From Terriglobia bacterium (GTDB lineage Bacteria > Acidobacteriota > Terriglobia > Terriglobales > Acidobacteriaceae): 64,000 bases of DNA. Where the stretch lies: assembly GCA_020073385.1 (NCBI GenBank), contig JAIQFH010000002.1:186001-250000 (forward strand). The letters run 5' to 3'. A model generated the notes under the pieces. The model saw only the letters and a list, made by a program, of their open reading frames with translations, searched no databases and was not told where the DNA came from. Of this stretch, positions 25,092 to 34,233 are shown piece by piece (the first letter of the stretch is position 1; the number at the start of each line of letters is the position of its first letter). Both the position numbers and the translations under genes were made by a program.

Positions 25092-25898
25092 ATGGGCCTC
25101 GCGTTAATGGTTTTGATCTGGCTGATCACCTTGATCAGCACGTACTTTTTTGTCGCCAAAACCTGGTGGCTGCCGGTGGGCGCTTCCGCCGCTACGGGTT
25201 TCATTGACAGACAATTCACCATCACGTTCATCCTCATGGGGATTATTTTCCTGGCGGCGCAGCTCGGGCTGGGCTACATCGTTTGGCGATACCGACAAAC
25301 GCCGACAGCTCCGCCCGTCTTGTATTCGCACGGGAACACCAGACTCGAAATCATCTGGACCGCTTTGACCGCCGTACTGTTCATCGGACTGAACCTGATG
25401 GGCAAGCCCGTCTGGGCAAGCGAACGGTTCGATCCGGCCGAGGCGGGAGCGGTGCAAGTGGAGGCCACTGGCATGCAATTTGCCTGGTACTTCCGCTATC
25501 CCGGGGCGGATGGCACCTACGCGAAGACGAAGGTGAGTTTGATGGATCCCTCGGCCGGAGGCGAAGCGGCCGTGGGACTGGACACGTCCGATCCGGCGTC
25601 GAAGGACGACGTGGTGACAGGCACTATGTATCTGCCAGTCAATCGCGAGGTCGATCTCAGCCTGCGTTCGGTGGATGTGATTCATGACCTCTTCGTGCCC
25701 TCCTTGCGTTTCAAGCAAGATGCGGTGCCGGGCTTAAACATCCACATGCATTTCAAGCCCACCGCGATCGGCGAATATGAGATTGCGTGCGCCGAACTGT
25801 GCGGGCTGGGGCACTACAAGATGCACGGTATGGTCCACGTCGTCAGCCAGGAGGATTTTGACAAGTGGCTGGCGGCACGGGAGGCTGAGAAACAGTAA
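25092..25898 (+). CDS. coxB: Cytochrome c oxidase subunit II
   Basis: CoxB holds the CuA centre that accepts electrons from cytochrome c. The 268-residue protein has two N-terminal transmembrane helices (GLALMVLIWLITLISTYFF and FILMGIIFLAAQLGLGYIVW) and a periplasmic cupredoxin domain. The CuA ligands are visible: His in DVIHDLFVP and the cluster CAELCGLGHYKMHG. No haem-binding CxxCH is fused. A GGGGACTGGGG sequence precedes ATG 25092. The gene opens a tight operon: coxA begins at the last base of its stop codon. The loop DPSAGGEAAVGLDTSDPASKDDV is longer than in model proteins. Confidence 0.95.
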   Translation: MGLALMVLIWLITLISTYFFVAKTWWLPVGASAATGFIDRQFTITFILMGIIFLAAQLGLGYIVWRYRQTPTAPPVLYSHGNTRLEIIWTALTAVLFIGLNLMGKPVWASERFDPAEAGAVQVEATGMQFAWYFRYPGADGTYAKTKVSLMDPSAGGEAAVGLDTSDPASKDDVVTGTMYLPVNREVDLSLRSVDVIHDLFVPSLRFKQDAVPGLNIHMHFKPTAIGEYEIACAELCGLGHYKMHGMVHVVSQEDFDKWLAAREAEKQ

Positions 25899-27628
25899 TG
25901 GCAACGGCAGCTACGGTCCACTCGCACGCTCCTCAGGGGTTTATTCGGAAATACATCTTCAGCCTCGATCACAAGGTTATTGGGATCCAGTATTTCTTCC
26001 TGGCGCTCACAGCGGTGTTCGTCGGAATGTTTCTGTCGCTGCTGATGCGCGTTCACATGATCTGGCCGACGGCGAATTGGCCGCTGGTGGGGGAGATCAA
26101 GCCGGAAACGTATCTGGCATTCCTGACCATGCACGGCACCATCATGGTGTTCTTCGTGCTGACCACGGCGCCACAAGGCGGTTTCGGCAACTACGTTCTT
26201 CCGATTCAGATAGGTGCCCCCGACATGGCGTTCCCCGTCTTGAACATGCTTTCGTTCTGGACGACGTTCGTAGGGTTCATCGTGCTTTTGTGCGCTTTCT
26301 TTGTGCCGGGCGGAGCGCCACTGCATGGGTGGACGGGATACCCGCCGCTGAGTGCAGTTCCGTCGGCGGGACCTGGGGAAGCGCTCGGCGCGGATCTGTG
26401 GATCACGGCGATCGCAATCTTCTGCGTGGCTTCGCTGATGGGCGCCTTGAACTTCATCACCACGACGCTCGACCTGCGCGCCAAGGGCATGACGCTGATG
26501 CGCATGCCGCTGACCGTGTGGTCCTGGTTCATTACGGCAATTCTTGGGCTGCTCGCGTTCGGCGTGCTGCTTTCCGCGGGAATTTTGCTGCTGATGGACC
26601 GCAATCTGGGAACCAGCTTTTATGTGCCGCTTATCGTGGTGAACGGTCAGGTTCTGGGACACAAAGGCGGTTCACCGCTCCTGTGGCAACACCTGTTCTG
26701 GTTCTTCGGGCATCCTGAAGTCTATATCGCGATCTTGCCCGGTATGGGTGTGGCCTCGCAAGTTCTGTCGACATTTTCGCGAAAACCAATCTTCGGCTAT
26801 CGCGCCATGGTGTACGCCATGCTGTCCATCGGATTCTTCGGATTCATGGTCTGGGGCCATCACATGTTCATGAGCGGGATGAGCCCTTACTCGGCGCTTT
26901 CGTTTTCGATCTTGACCATGTGCATCGGCGTGCCGTCGGCGATCAAGACATTCAACTGGCTGGGCACGATGTGGAAGGGGCGCATTCGTTTCGACACGCC
27001 GATGCTGTATGCCATCGGCTTCGTTTCGTTGTTTGTGTCGGGCGGGCTGAGCGGGCCGTTCCTGGCGCAGCCAGTGCTCGACATACAACTGCACGACACC
27101 TATTTCGTGGTGGGACACTTCCACTTGATCATGGGTGTGGCTGCAATCTTCGGCATCTTCGCGGCGACGCACTACTGGTTCCCGAAGATGTTTGGCCGGA
27201 TGATGAATGAGAGTTTGGGCAGAATCCACTTCTTCATCACGCTGGCCGGCACCTACGCCATCTTCATGCCGATGCACTACCTCGGCATGGCGGGACAGAC
27301 GCGGCGCTATTCGCAATTCACGGAAGTCGCCTACCAACAGAAGCTGCTGCCGTTGCAGACGTTCATGACGTATGCGGCGTTCGTCACCATTGCGGTGCAG
27401 TTCCTCTTCGTGATCAATCTGTTCTGGAGCATGTTTAAAGGGCCGAAGGCCAGCGACAATCCTTGGGATGCGACGACGCTGGAGTGGACAACTGCCACTC
27501 CTCCGCCGCACGACAACTTCGGTGGGAAAACTCCGGTTGTGAACAATGGGCCGTATGAGTACGGAGTGCCGGGGGCGCCGAAGGACTTTGTGATGCAGAC
27601 GGATCCGCCGACTGAGCCGACACATTGA
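25898..27628 (+). CDS. coxA: Cytochrome c oxidase subunit I
   Basis: The catalytic haem-copper subunit reduces oxygen and pumps protons. The 576-residue protein has the canonical A-type features: TMHGTIMVFFV, FWFFGHPEVYIAILPGMG (CuB His, cross-linked Tyr, D-channel Glu), VWGHHMFMSGM with the two CuB histidines, and the haem-ligand pair in LHDTYFVVGHFHLIMG. About 12 transmembrane segments are present. Its ATG overlaps the coxB stop by one base, suggesting translational coupling. A hydrophilic tail (PPTEPTH) ends the protein. The HPEVYI motif with Glu supports an A1-type aa3 enzyme. Confidence 0.97.
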   Translation: MATAATVHSHAPQGFIRKYIFSLDHKVIGIQYFFLALTAVFVGMFLSLLMRVHMIWPTANWPLVGEIKPETYLAFLTMHGTIMVFFVLTTAPQGGFGNYVLPIQIGAPDMAFPVLNMLSFWTTFVGFIVLLCAFFVPGGAPLHGWTGYPPLSAVPSAGPGEALGADLWITAIAIFCVASLMGALNFITTTLDLRAKGMTLMRMPLTVWSWFITAILGLLAFGVLLSAGILLLMDRNLGTSFYVPLIVVNGQVLGHKGGSPLLWQHLFWFFGHPEVYIAILPGMGVASQVLSTFSRKPIFGYRAMVYAMLSIGFFGFMVWGHHMFMSGMSPYSALSFSILTMCIGVPSAIKTFNWLGTMWKGRIRFDTPMLYAIGFVSLFVSGGLSGPFLAQPVLDIQLHDTYFVVGHFHLIMGVAAIFGIFAATHYWFPKMFGRMMNESLGRIHFFITLAGTYAIFMPMHYLGMAGQTRRYSQFTEVAYQQKLLPLQTFMTYAAFVTIAVQFLFVINLFWSMFKGPKASDNPWDATTLEWTTATPPPHDNFGGKTPVVNNGPYEYGVPGAPKDFVMQTDPPTEPTH

Positions 27629-27631
27629 GAA

Positions 27632-27684
27632 TCAAAATCCCCACCTCTTTCGCAAAAGACGCGAAGGAAGGATGGGGCACCCGG
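27632..27684. repeat. Dispersed palindromic repeat, family E copy 2
   Basis: ATCAAAATCCCCACCT...CGCAAAAGACGCG...GGATGGGGCACCCGG lies just after the coxA stop and matches 13028-13083. It may attenuate read-through into the downstream subunit III gene. Confidence 0.75.
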
Positions 27685-27743
27685 TATTTGCAGGCGGATA
27701 CAGATTCGGCAACCAGTTGGACGCAGTGGCGCACTAAGTAGTT

Positions 27744-28475
27744 ATGGCGACGTATACCCCAAGCACTCCGATCGATGATATCGGCCACAAACCTCCTGCG
27801 CCTCCGGTTACGGGCGGAGGAGACGATGGACGCAGCGGCGATGTTCCGGATTATGGCGCACGGCTGCGGCGGGCCCGGCTGGGACTGATTTGCGGGATCG
27901 CGACGGTCGGGATGGTTTTCATCTCGCTGACCAGCGCGTATATCTTCCGCCGCGGGCTGCCGACATTTCAGGGCGAATCGAACAGCTATGTCCGCGACTG
28001 GGGCAGCGTGGATTTGCCTTGGGTGCTGCTGGGGATCAATACCGCGATCCTGCTGTTCAGCAGCATCACGATGGAACTGGCGCGACGGAAGGCGGCGCGG
28101 CAAGCGGCTCTGGCTCCGGTAAGTTCGATTCCCGGGATTTCGCTGGGCGATGAGCAGAACTTTCCCTGGCTGGGCGTCACGGTTGTGCTGGGCTTCGCCT
28201 TTCTGATTGGGCAATGGCTCGCATGGTCGGCGATGCACACGCGGGGATTCTTCGTATATACGAATCCGAGCAGTTCGTTTGCGTTTCTGCTGACGATTGC
28301 GCACGCGGTGCACCTTGGCGGAGGGATGATCGCCTTGATTTGGGCGGCCAGCGCTTCCCTGCTCCGCAAGCCGGTTGAGTCGCGTCGGATTGCAGTGGAT
28401 ATCACCGCCTGGTATTGGCACTTTATGGCGGCGTTGTGGATTTACATTTTCTTGCTTCTGGGGTTGGCTCGATAG
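27744..28475 (+). CDS. coxC: Cytochrome c oxidase subunit III (first of two paralogues)
   Basis: The 243-residue protein has five hydrophobic helices: LGLICGIATVGMVFISLTSAY, WVLLGINTAILLFSS, WLGVTVVLGFAFLIGQW, FAFLLTIAHAVHLGGGMIAL and WYWHFMAALWIYIFLLLG. The segment HAVHLGGGMIAL and the ending WYWHF are signatures of the heme-copper oxidase subunit III family. It has fewer helices than the seven-helix type. A Pro/Gly-rich soluble N-terminus of about 45 residues precedes it. The second subunit III gene follows after about 100 bp, so the complex may contain both. Confidence 0.9.
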   Translation: MATYTPSTPIDDIGHKPPAPPVTGGGDDGRSGDVPDYGARLRRARLGLICGIATVGMVFISLTSAYIFRRGLPTFQGESNSYVRDWGSVDLPWVLLGINTAILLFSSITMELARRKAARQAALAPVSSIPGISLGDEQNFPWLGVTVVLGFAFLIGQWLAWSAMHTRGFFVYTNPSSSFAFLLTIAHAVHLGGGMIALIWAASASLLRKPVESRRIAVDITAWYWHFMAALWIYIFLLLGLAR

Positions 28476-28578
28476 ATGCAAAGGCAATAAGCACTAAGGA
28501 CAGGAAGGAATTCCTTAGTGTTACTGCGTGACCTTTGTGGTTGACGATTTTCCGGCAGGCAGAAAGGGGAACTGGGGA

Positions 28579-29400
28579 ATGGCGGAAGCTACGATCGAGC
28601 ATGATGCGGTCCAGCATGGAGTGCCCGGAGCCTACGAGGCGCCGCTGTTCGGGGCGTACTCCAAAAAAGTCGGGATGTGGCTCTTCCTGGCCTCGGACTC
28701 GCTGACGTTTGGCGCTCTGCTGTTCGCCTTCAGCTACAACCGGATCTACACCTATCCCTGGCCGACACCGTTTCACGCCGAGAGCATCGCGAATGCGACG
28801 ATCATGACGGCGTGCCTGCTGTCGAGTTCTCTGACCATGGTGTTGGCTGTGTTTGCGGCGCAGCGCGGCGACCGTCCGTGGATGCGCAACTGGCTGCTGG
28901 CCACGATGATTTTCGGTACGGCGTTCATCGTGCTGCACGCCATGGAATGGAGCAAGCTGATCGGTGAGGGATTGACACTTTCAGGGTTCCAGACCATTCT
29001 CGGAGTCTCCAAGTCCGCGACTTCGGGAGAACTGGCGGATATCTCGAAAAATATCCCGCAATTTCCGCAGGCTTTTTTCGGGCTCACGGCGATGCACATG
29101 CTGCACGTGACGATCGGCGTGATCTACCTGGGCGTAATCGCGTTTCGCAAATGGTTTCTGCCGACGCTGGCGGTCATCTGGATTGCCGGCGCGTTCATGA
29201 TTCCGTCCGGCAACGTATTTCACTATCCGGTACACGCACTTGGTATCGGACTGCTCGTCGCTGCGATCATCGTGCTTCTCAAGCCGAAGGACTACGATGC
29301 GCACGATGTTGAAGTCTGCGGGCTGTATTGGCACTTTGTCGATCTGGTGTGGATGTTCATCTTCCCGCTGGTTTATTTGATGTCGACGAAAGTTTCGTAA
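28579..29400 (+). CDS. Cytochrome c oxidase subunit III (second paralogue)
   Basis: This 273-residue membrane protein has seven helices. It contains KKVGMWLFLASDSLTFGALLFAF, ATIMTACLLSSSLTMVLAVF, LATMIFGTAFIVLHAMEWSKL, GLTAMHMLHVTIGVIYLGVIAF and the ending CGLYWHFVDLVWMFIFPLVYL. The motif WLFLASD and the HFVDLVW end are typical of subunit III of caa3/aa3 oxidases. The ATG at 28579 follows a GGGGA site; an upstream start at 28528 would add repeat-derived residues. It forms one operon with coxB, coxA, the first subunit III and subunit IV. Confidence 0.92.
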   Translation: MAEATIEHDAVQHGVPGAYEAPLFGAYSKKVGMWLFLASDSLTFGALLFAFSYNRIYTYPWPTPFHAESIANATIMTACLLSSSLTMVLAVFAAQRGDRPWMRNWLLATMIFGTAFIVLHAMEWSKLIGEGLTLSGFQTILGVSKSATSGELADISKNIPQFPQAFFGLTAMHMLHVTIGVIYLGVIAFRKWFLPTLAVIWIAGAFMIPSGNVFHYPVHALGIGLLVAAIIVLLKPKDYDAHDVEVCGLYWHFVDLVWMFIFPLVYLMSTKVS

Positions 29401-29407
29401 GAGCATT

Positions 29408-29439
29408 CACCACAGAGGGCACAGAGGTACACAGAGGAT
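29408..29439. repeat. CACCACAGAGG repeat, family D copy 4
   Basis: CACCACAGAGGGCACAGAGG with a further ACACAGAGGA unit is embedded in the short gap between two cox genes, 8 bp before the ATG of subunit IV. Confidence 0.7.
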
Positions 29440-29446
29440 TCGGACT

Positions 29447-29755
29447 ATGCACGATACGGCAACACATGACACTAAGGGGCAGTATTTCTGGGTATGGGCG
29501 GCGCTGCTGGTACTCACTGCCATTGAAGTCGTATTGGGATACAGGCAGGTGTTCTCTCCGGTACGGATGCTTGAGGTGCTGCTGCTGTTGTCGGTGATCA
29601 AGTCGGCCCTGATCATTGGCTACTTCATGCACTTGAAATTTGAGACGGCGCTGATGCGCTGGCTGCTGGTGCTTTCTGTGGTGACGTGTTTCGTCATCAT
29701 GTATTTCTTCTTCTTCCCCGATGCGGACCGGATCCGGCAACTCGGAGTGCAGTAG
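29447..29755 (+). CDS. coxD: Prokaryotic cytochrome c oxidase subunit IV
   Basis: A small 102-residue protein with three hydrophobic helices: [45 protein letters not shown] and [20 protein letters not shown]. The motif [18 protein letters not shown] defines the bacterial COX4 family, an accessory subunit that stabilises the oxidase. It is the fifth gene of the operon. The next gene begins 11 bp downstream behind an AGGAGG site that overlaps the stop region. Confidence 0.93.
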   Translation: MHDTATHDTKGQYFWVWAALLVLTAIEVVLGYRQVFSPVRMLEVLLLLSVIKSALIIGYFMHLKFETALMRWLLVLSVVTCFVIMYFFFFPDADRIRQLGVQ

Positions 29756-29765
29756 GAGGCGCGTG

Positions 29766-30014
29766 GTGCGTAGGCCTTGGTTGGCGGCATTGCTTCTGGT
29801 GATGTTCTCGTGCGCTCCCGCGCTTGGGCAGGGGTGTGCGATGTGCAAGGCGAACGCCAAGGCTACTCCGAAGGAAGGTCAGCGGGCCATCAACCGGGCG
29901 ATTGTCATCATGCTCGTCCCGCCGCTCGGGATCATGTCGCTCGGAATTGGATTCGCCTTTCGTTATGGCAGGCGCCGCGATCAGGAAAACGAGCGCATAT
30001 CTGAGAAGCCCTAA
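29766..30014 (+). CDS. Small exported or membrane protein with CxxC, cox-operon associated
   Basis: An 82-residue protein. The start GTG 29766 is chosen because an exact AGGAGG lies six bases upstream (29754-29759); GTG 29763 is also possible. A signal-like segment ([17 protein letters not shown]) precedes [16 protein letters not shown], with two cysteines in a CxxC, and a transmembrane helix ([21 protein letters not shown]) with a basic tail. I do not recognise a named family. The end-of-operon position behind coxD and the CxxC hint at a role in oxidase or copper-centre assembly, but that is inference. Confidence 0.75.
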   Translation: MRRPWLAALLLVMFSCAPALGQGCAMCKANAKATPKEGQRAINRAIVIMLVPPLGIMSLGIGFAFRYGRRRDQENERISEKP

Positions 30015-30063
30015 AGCGCGCAGTCTCCAAATACTTTCGGCCCTGTCATTGCGCTTCGCGCAA

Positions 30064-30090
30064 CCCCGAACGAGGCGTTCGGGGCTACAT
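30064..30090. repeat. Dispersed palindromic repeat, family A copy 3
   Basis: Stem CCCCGAACG/CGTTCGGGG with loop AGG is followed by CTACATC. It lies between the convergent ends of the cox operon and copA and could serve as terminator in both directions. Confidence 0.7.
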
Positions 30091-30098
30091 CTACTTCC

Positions 30099-32609
30099 TC
30101 ATAGCTTCACCTTGCGCAGCCGTAGCGCGTTGGTGATGACCGACACCGAACTGAAGCTCATGGCTGCGGCTGCGAGGATCGGGCTCAGCAGCACTCCAAA
30201 GAACGGATAGAGGATTCCTGCGGCGATAGGTACGCCGATCGCGTTGTAGATGAAAGCGAAGAACAGGTTCTGGCGGATGTTGCGCATTGTAGCCTGGCTG
30301 AGCTTGCGGGCGCGAAGAATTCCCGTCAGGTCTCCCTTGACCAGCGTGATGCCGCCACTCTCCATGGCGACATCGGTGCCGGTGCCCATGGCGATCCCGA
30401 CGTTGGCTTGAGCGAGCGCGGGTGCGTCGTTGATGCCGTCCCCGGCCATGGCGACGACTCTTCCCTGCTCCTGTAGTTTCTTGACGACTTCGGATTTTCG
30501 TTCGGGAAGGACTTCGGCTTCGAATTCATCGATGCCGAGTTTCTGAGCAATCGCTGCGGCGATGGGCTTGCTGTCTCCGGTGAGCATAACGATGCGAAGA
30601 CGCTGATTCCTGAGATCACGCAGAGTATCGGCTGTGGACTGCTTGGGTTGATCCGCCACCCGGATGTTGCCCACGTATTTTCCATCCACGGCGACCGAGA
30701 GCCTTCCGTCATCAAAGCGCGGAGCCGTATTGATTCCTGGCGCTTGTAAAGCTCCAAGCTGAACCATCAGCGCGGGATTTCCCACGGCGATCTGGTGTCC
30801 ATCGACGCTGCCGACGATGCCTTTTCCGGTGATGGACTGGACCTCGTGCGACTGGGAGAGCTTGAGCCCCTTCGCAACAGCCGCGTCTACGACAGCCTTT
30901 CCCAAAGGATGTTCGCTGGCACGCTCCAGGCTGGCAGCCAGGCGAAACAGTTCGGGATCCTTCTCCAAGGCGTCGGAAACGCCGACGAGCCTCGGCTTGC
31001 CTTCGGTGAGCGTGCCGGTTTTGTCGACGACCAGCGTGTCGACTTTCTCTAGCGTCTCGAGCGCTTCCGCATTCTTGATGAGCACGCCGGCGTGGGCTCC
31101 GCGACCGGTGCCTACCATGATAGCCATCGGAGTGGCGAGGCCGAGGGCACACGGGCAAGCGATGATCAAGACTGCGACGGCATTGACCAGGGCATTCGCG
31201 AGACGCGGCTGGGGGCCGAGAAGGAACCACACGAAGAATGTGATCACCGCAACAGCTACAACAGCCGGCACGAACCACGCCGCGACGCGGTCTGCTAGGC
31301 GTTGGATCGGAGCGCGGCTGCGCTGCGCTTGTCCCACCAACTGCACGATGCGCGCGAGCAAAGTCTCGGAGCCCACACGCTCGGCTCGCATGACGAATGA
31401 ACCGGTCGAGTTGATCGTCGCGCCAATGACTTTGCTGTTCATCTCTTTTTCCACCGGGATCGATTCGCCGGTGATCATGGATTCATCCACCGAACTGCTG
31501 CCTTCGAGCACTGTGCCGTCGACAGGAATCTTCTCTCCCGGACGAACGCGAAGTTTGTCGCCCGGCTTTACCTGATCGAGCGGAATATCTTTCTCGGTTC
31601 CGTCCACCGCTACCAGGCGCGCAGTTTTGGGGCTTAGATCCAGCAGCGCTCGAATGGCGGCGCTGGTCTGGCTGCGGGCGCGGAGTTCCATCACCTGCCC
31701 GAGCAGCACAAGCGTCGTGATCGCGGCGGCAGCCTCGAAGTAGACGTCGGGATATCCGCTCATGCGTCGAAGCGACGCCGGGAAAATCTGGGGAGCGATG
31801 GTGGCGACTACGCTGTAAAGATATGCGACTCCGGTGCCCAGCCCGATCAGCGTGAACATGTTGGGACTGCGGTTGACCAGCGAAGTCCAGAAGCGTTGAA
31901 AGAATGGCAGGCCGCACCACAGCACGACGGGTGATGCGAGCACCAGTTCCAGCCATGGCAAGCGCGGGCCCTCGAGCACCTGCATGAATTCGTGCGGCCA
32001 GATCATGCTGCCCATCGCGATGGCGAGGAGGGGCATGGTCAAGATCGCACCAATCCAGAAGCGCAGTGACATGTCCCGCAGTTCGGGACTCTCTTCCGGC
32101 GCTGCTGTGACCGTGCGTGGTTCAAGCGCCATACCGCAGATCGGGCACGAACCCGGCTCAGAGCGGACGATTTCGGGGTGCATCGGGCAGGTGTATTCCG
32201 TGCGCGTCGAGGCGATGGGCACTTCGGGCTCTAAAGCCATGCCGCACGAGGGACACGCCACCGGCTTCGACTCGCGCACTTCGGGGCACATCGGGCAAAC
32301 GTACGCCATGGGGGGAGGACTTGCTGGCTTCGGCATGGGCCGGTGCGCGACTCCGTGAGCGGCGGGCGCGGCTGCGGGCATCCCCAGCGAAACGAGACCG
32401 GATGAGGCGGGGCGGTTCAGGTATGGGCCAGGATTCGCAGAAAACTTTTCGAGGCAATGTCCACAGCAAAAGTAATACTTCTTACCCGCGTGCTCGTGAA
32501 CGTACTTGGCCGTAACGGGATTGACGTTCATCCCGCAAACCGGGTCCTTCTCTAGCTGTGCCGTAGACACGGCGCTGTTCGCTGGATGGCTGCGATCGTG
32601 GCTCATCAT
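30099..32609 (-). CDS. copA: Copper-translocating P1B-type ATPase with YHS and heavy-metal-binding domains
   Basis: This 836-residue ATPase exports or loads copper. The N-terminus has a YHS domain (DPVCGMNV ... [14 protein letters not shown], about 22-60) and two short heavy-metal-binding domains (YVCPMCPE...[10 protein letters not shown] near 103-128 and YTCPMHPEI...[10 protein letters not shown] near 139-164). A classical HMA domain is absent. The core shows TGES (380), the copper-site CPC in [13 protein letters not shown] (485-487), DKTGTLTEG (529), HPLGKAVV and [13 protein letters not shown]. The C-terminal helix holds [13 protein letters not shown]. It is convergent with the cox operon, fitting copper supply for the CuA/CuB centres. 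Confidence 0.95.
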   Translation of the reverse strand: MMSHDRSHPANSAVSTAQLEKDPVCGMNVNPVTAKYVHEHAGKKYYFCCGHCLEKFSANPGPYLNRPASSGLVSLGMPAAAPAAHGVAHRPMPKPASPPPMAYVCPMCPEVRESKPVACPSCGMALEPEVPIASTRTEYTCPMHPEIVRSEPGSCPICGMALEPRTVTAAPEESPELRDMSLRFWIGAILTMPLLAIAMGSMIWPHEFMQVLEGPRLPWLELVLASPVVLWCGLPFFQRFWTSLVNRSPNMFTLIGLGTGVAYLYSVVATIAPQIFPASLRRMSGYPDVYFEAAAAITTLVLLGQVMELRARSQTSAAIRALLDLSPKTARLVAVDGTEKDIPLDQVKPGDKLRVRPGEKIPVDGTVLEGSSSVDESMITGESIPVEKEMNSKVIGATINSTGSFVMRAERVGSETLLARIVQLVGQAQRSRAPIQRLADRVAAWFVPAVVAVAVITFFVWFLLGPQPRLANALVNAVAVLIIACPCALGLATPMAIMVGTGRGAHAGVLIKNAEALETLEKVDTLVVDKTGTLTEGKPRLVGVSDALEKDPELFRLAASLERASEHPLGKAVVDAAVAKGLKLSQSHEVQSITGKGIVGSVDGHQIAVGNPALMVQLGALQAPGINTAPRFDDGRLSVAVDGKYVGNIRVADQPKQSTADTLRDLRNQRLRIVMLTGDSKPIAAAIAQKLGIDEFEAEVLPERKSEVVKKLQEQGRVVAMAGDGINDAPALAQANVGIAMGTGTDVAMESGGITLVKGDLTGILRARKLSQATMRNIRQNLFFAFIYNAIGVPIAAGILYPFFGVLLSPILAAAAMSFSSVSVITNALRLRKVKL

Positions 32610-32721
32610 CTTTGCCCAACAAGAATGGCTCTGTGCCGTTGGATTGGGAATGCTCTATATTGGATTCACCCGGCGCGCCAGGCCGGAATTCCAAATTCAT
32701 CATACAGAAGGGCTTGAAGGT

Positions 32722-32949
32722 ATGACCTACCTCGACGTGGTCTTCAGCTACGGTGCGTTGCCGGGAGAAAGCGAACTGCGCGCCATTGACAGCATGCGCG
32801 AGGTGTACGGCATCCGATCGGTGCGCTTCGATAACCAGCAGCGCACGGTGCGCGTGGAGTACGACGCGTCACGCATGAAGCAGGAGGCTGTGGCGAAGCT
32901 GTTGCGCAGTGCAGGGATCGACGTCAGGGAGCCGGTAGCGCTGGCCTGA
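32722..32949 (+). CDS. Small HMA-like ferredoxin-fold protein without CxxC
   Basis: A 75-residue protein that starts at ATG 32722 behind a GAAGG site. Its beta-alpha-beta pattern (MTYLDVVFSYG, LRAIDSMREVYGIRSVRFDNQQRTVRVEYD, EAVAKLLRSAGIDV) resembles heavy-metal-associated (HMA) domains. The usual metal motif GMTCxxC is replaced by YGALPGESE, so it should not bind copper in the normal manner. It is transcribed divergently from copA, and both may share the intergenic control region. A chaperone-like or regulatory function is possible; none is proven. Confidence 0.7.
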   Translation: MTYLDVVFSYGALPGESELRAIDSMREVYGIRSVRFDNQQRTVRVEYDASRMKQEAVAKLLRSAGIDVREPVALA

Positions 32950-33390
32950 TTTGGAATGCAGAAGCAGAACGAAATCCAGATGGCCTTTTAAACTCGTGTT
33001 CCTAAGAAAACGAGGGTTGGGGGAGGGCCATCCGAGGCGCGAGATAAAGCAAGGGGTGCTCACAGAAAACCTCTGGCCGAAGTTATTCTCTGAAGCACCC
33101 CGTTGCGCGCCACTTCGTCTGTTCTTGATTAGTGCAAGAATCCCGCCATTCCTAAGTGATTGAAAATGAATGCCGATCGAGATCGGACCGTTGTAGGAAT
33201 TGCTCTCACGCGGAAAGTTTTACTTCGCTGCCGGTGGGCAAAAAAGGCGCCATCCCGACGGTGACAAAGAAGGCTCGATTTTCCTTATCGCGGGAGTGCG
33301 AAAACTTCCAATCGTGCCCGCAGGGGTCGCGATTTCTGGAACAACATTCTTGCTATAATTCGGAAGGAATTTCACCCTCCATTTAGATCT
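32950..33390. other. Gene-free stretch before tRNA-Arg
   Basis: About 440 bases without a convincing gene. It contains an interrupted palindrome GGGGTGCT (33053-33060) / AGCACCCC (33094-33101) with a 33-base loop, and the tRNA promoter near 33351-33359. Short open frames here have no ribosome-binding site or homologous look. Confidence 0.6.
33351..33359 (+). promoter_or_regulatory. Extended -10 promoter of tRNA-Arg
   Basis: TGCTATAAT is an extended -10 element (TGnTATAAT) that ends 31 bp before the tRNA 5' end. No clear -35 hexamer is present, as is usual for extended -10 promoters. Confidence 0.6.
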
Positions 33391-33467
33391 GCGCCCTTAG
33401 CTCAGTTGGATAGAGCGTCTGGCTACGAACCAGAAGGTCGGGAGTTCGAATCTCTCAGGGCGCACCA
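33391..33467 (+). tRNA. tRNA-Arg (anticodon ACG)
   Basis: The cloverleaf is complete: acceptor GCGCCCT/AGGGCGC, D-stem GCTC/GAGC, anticodon stem TCTGG/CCAGA with loop CTACGAA, T-stem GGGAG/CTCTC with TTCGAAT, discriminator A and an encoded CCA. The anticodon ACG reads CGU/C/A after deamination to inosine. Confidence 0.97.
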
Positions 33468-33502
33468 TCTTCCCCATTAAAATGAGCGTTCCAACCTCCC
33501 GG

Positions 33503-33844
33503 CTAGGCCCTGCCTGCGCTCGCGCAGTCGGTGGCGATCTCGACGAGCAGCAAACTGATCGCATCCAGAAAGCATTGTCCAAGGAAATTCAGCCTGCCGT
33601 GAGCGTCTGTGAGTTCTCGAACCCGGCGCGACGCTGGGCCGGCGAATACTGCCTGTTTCGCGAGGGTCAAGGACACGAATTCTTCCTGCGTTAATCCGAA
33701 GACGTCCAGCACGATCTCGACTTCGTCCGCGGGCAAGTTGAAGAACACTGACGAAGGGGCAGCTATAAATGGACGTGATGACTCAGCGAGAGTTGGTTGA
33801 AGGGTATTTTCGGGATCAGCCACGTTTAAATCCTTCTCCGGCAT
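33503..33844 (-). CDS. Hypothetical protein
   Basis: The frame gives 113 residues from ATG 33844. The central part looks protein-like (FNLPADEVEIVLDVFGLTQE, then SLTLAKQAVFAGPASRRVREL and a hydrophobic stretch FLDAISLLLVEIA), while the first 30 residues are of low complexity. No family is recognised and no strong ribosome-binding site is seen. It is convergent to the tRNA-Arg gene, ending 36 bp from it. It could be a real small gene of local accessory DNA or a spurious frame. Confidence 0.4.
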   Translation of the reverse strand: MPEKDLNVADPENTLQPTLAESSRPFIAAPSSVFFNLPADEVEIVLDVFGLTQEEFVSLTLAKQAVFAGPASRRVRELTDAHGRLNFLGQCFLDAISLLLVEIATDCASAGRA

Positions 33845-34233
33845 TCCTGATTCGCGCCATGCGCCGCGTGCGTCGACACTCGCACTAGCCGCGTAGCAAA
33901 AGATACTTCCCTTCCTCGCGACCATAGAGGTCCGCAATCACTCGCCTCAGTGATTTCAGTCACGCAGGGAGCAAAACAGTTGCGCTCCTGCGTTATAGCC
34001 TGCTGTTATCTGTTGTGACGGGCGCAAATCGCGCTACGAACAGAGATCGAGAGTTGGAATTCTTCACGGGCGCGCCCTTCAATTTCGGAATCGAAGAAAT
34101 ATCGATCCGGATTTCTTGACTACCATGGTTCGAGTCACATTCCGTTGAACCTCGGCTTCTGTTAATCTCCTTCCAGCCCTGGTTGTTCTGTAAAACCGTC
34201 GCCGGACGTCTCCGGTCATCGAGCTAGCGTGCC
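33845..34233. other. Gene-free stretch upstream of the cNMP-binding gene
   Basis: It holds a hairpin ACGCAGGGAGC / GCTCCTGCGT (33963-33995) without T-run and a second inverted repeat AAGAAAT/ATTTCTT near 34094-34118. No gene or convincing promoter could be assigned. Confidence 0.5.

Noticed and set aside
26672-27625. Long frame antisense to coxA
   Set aside because: The sense strand is unambiguous coxA; the antisense protein has no family features.
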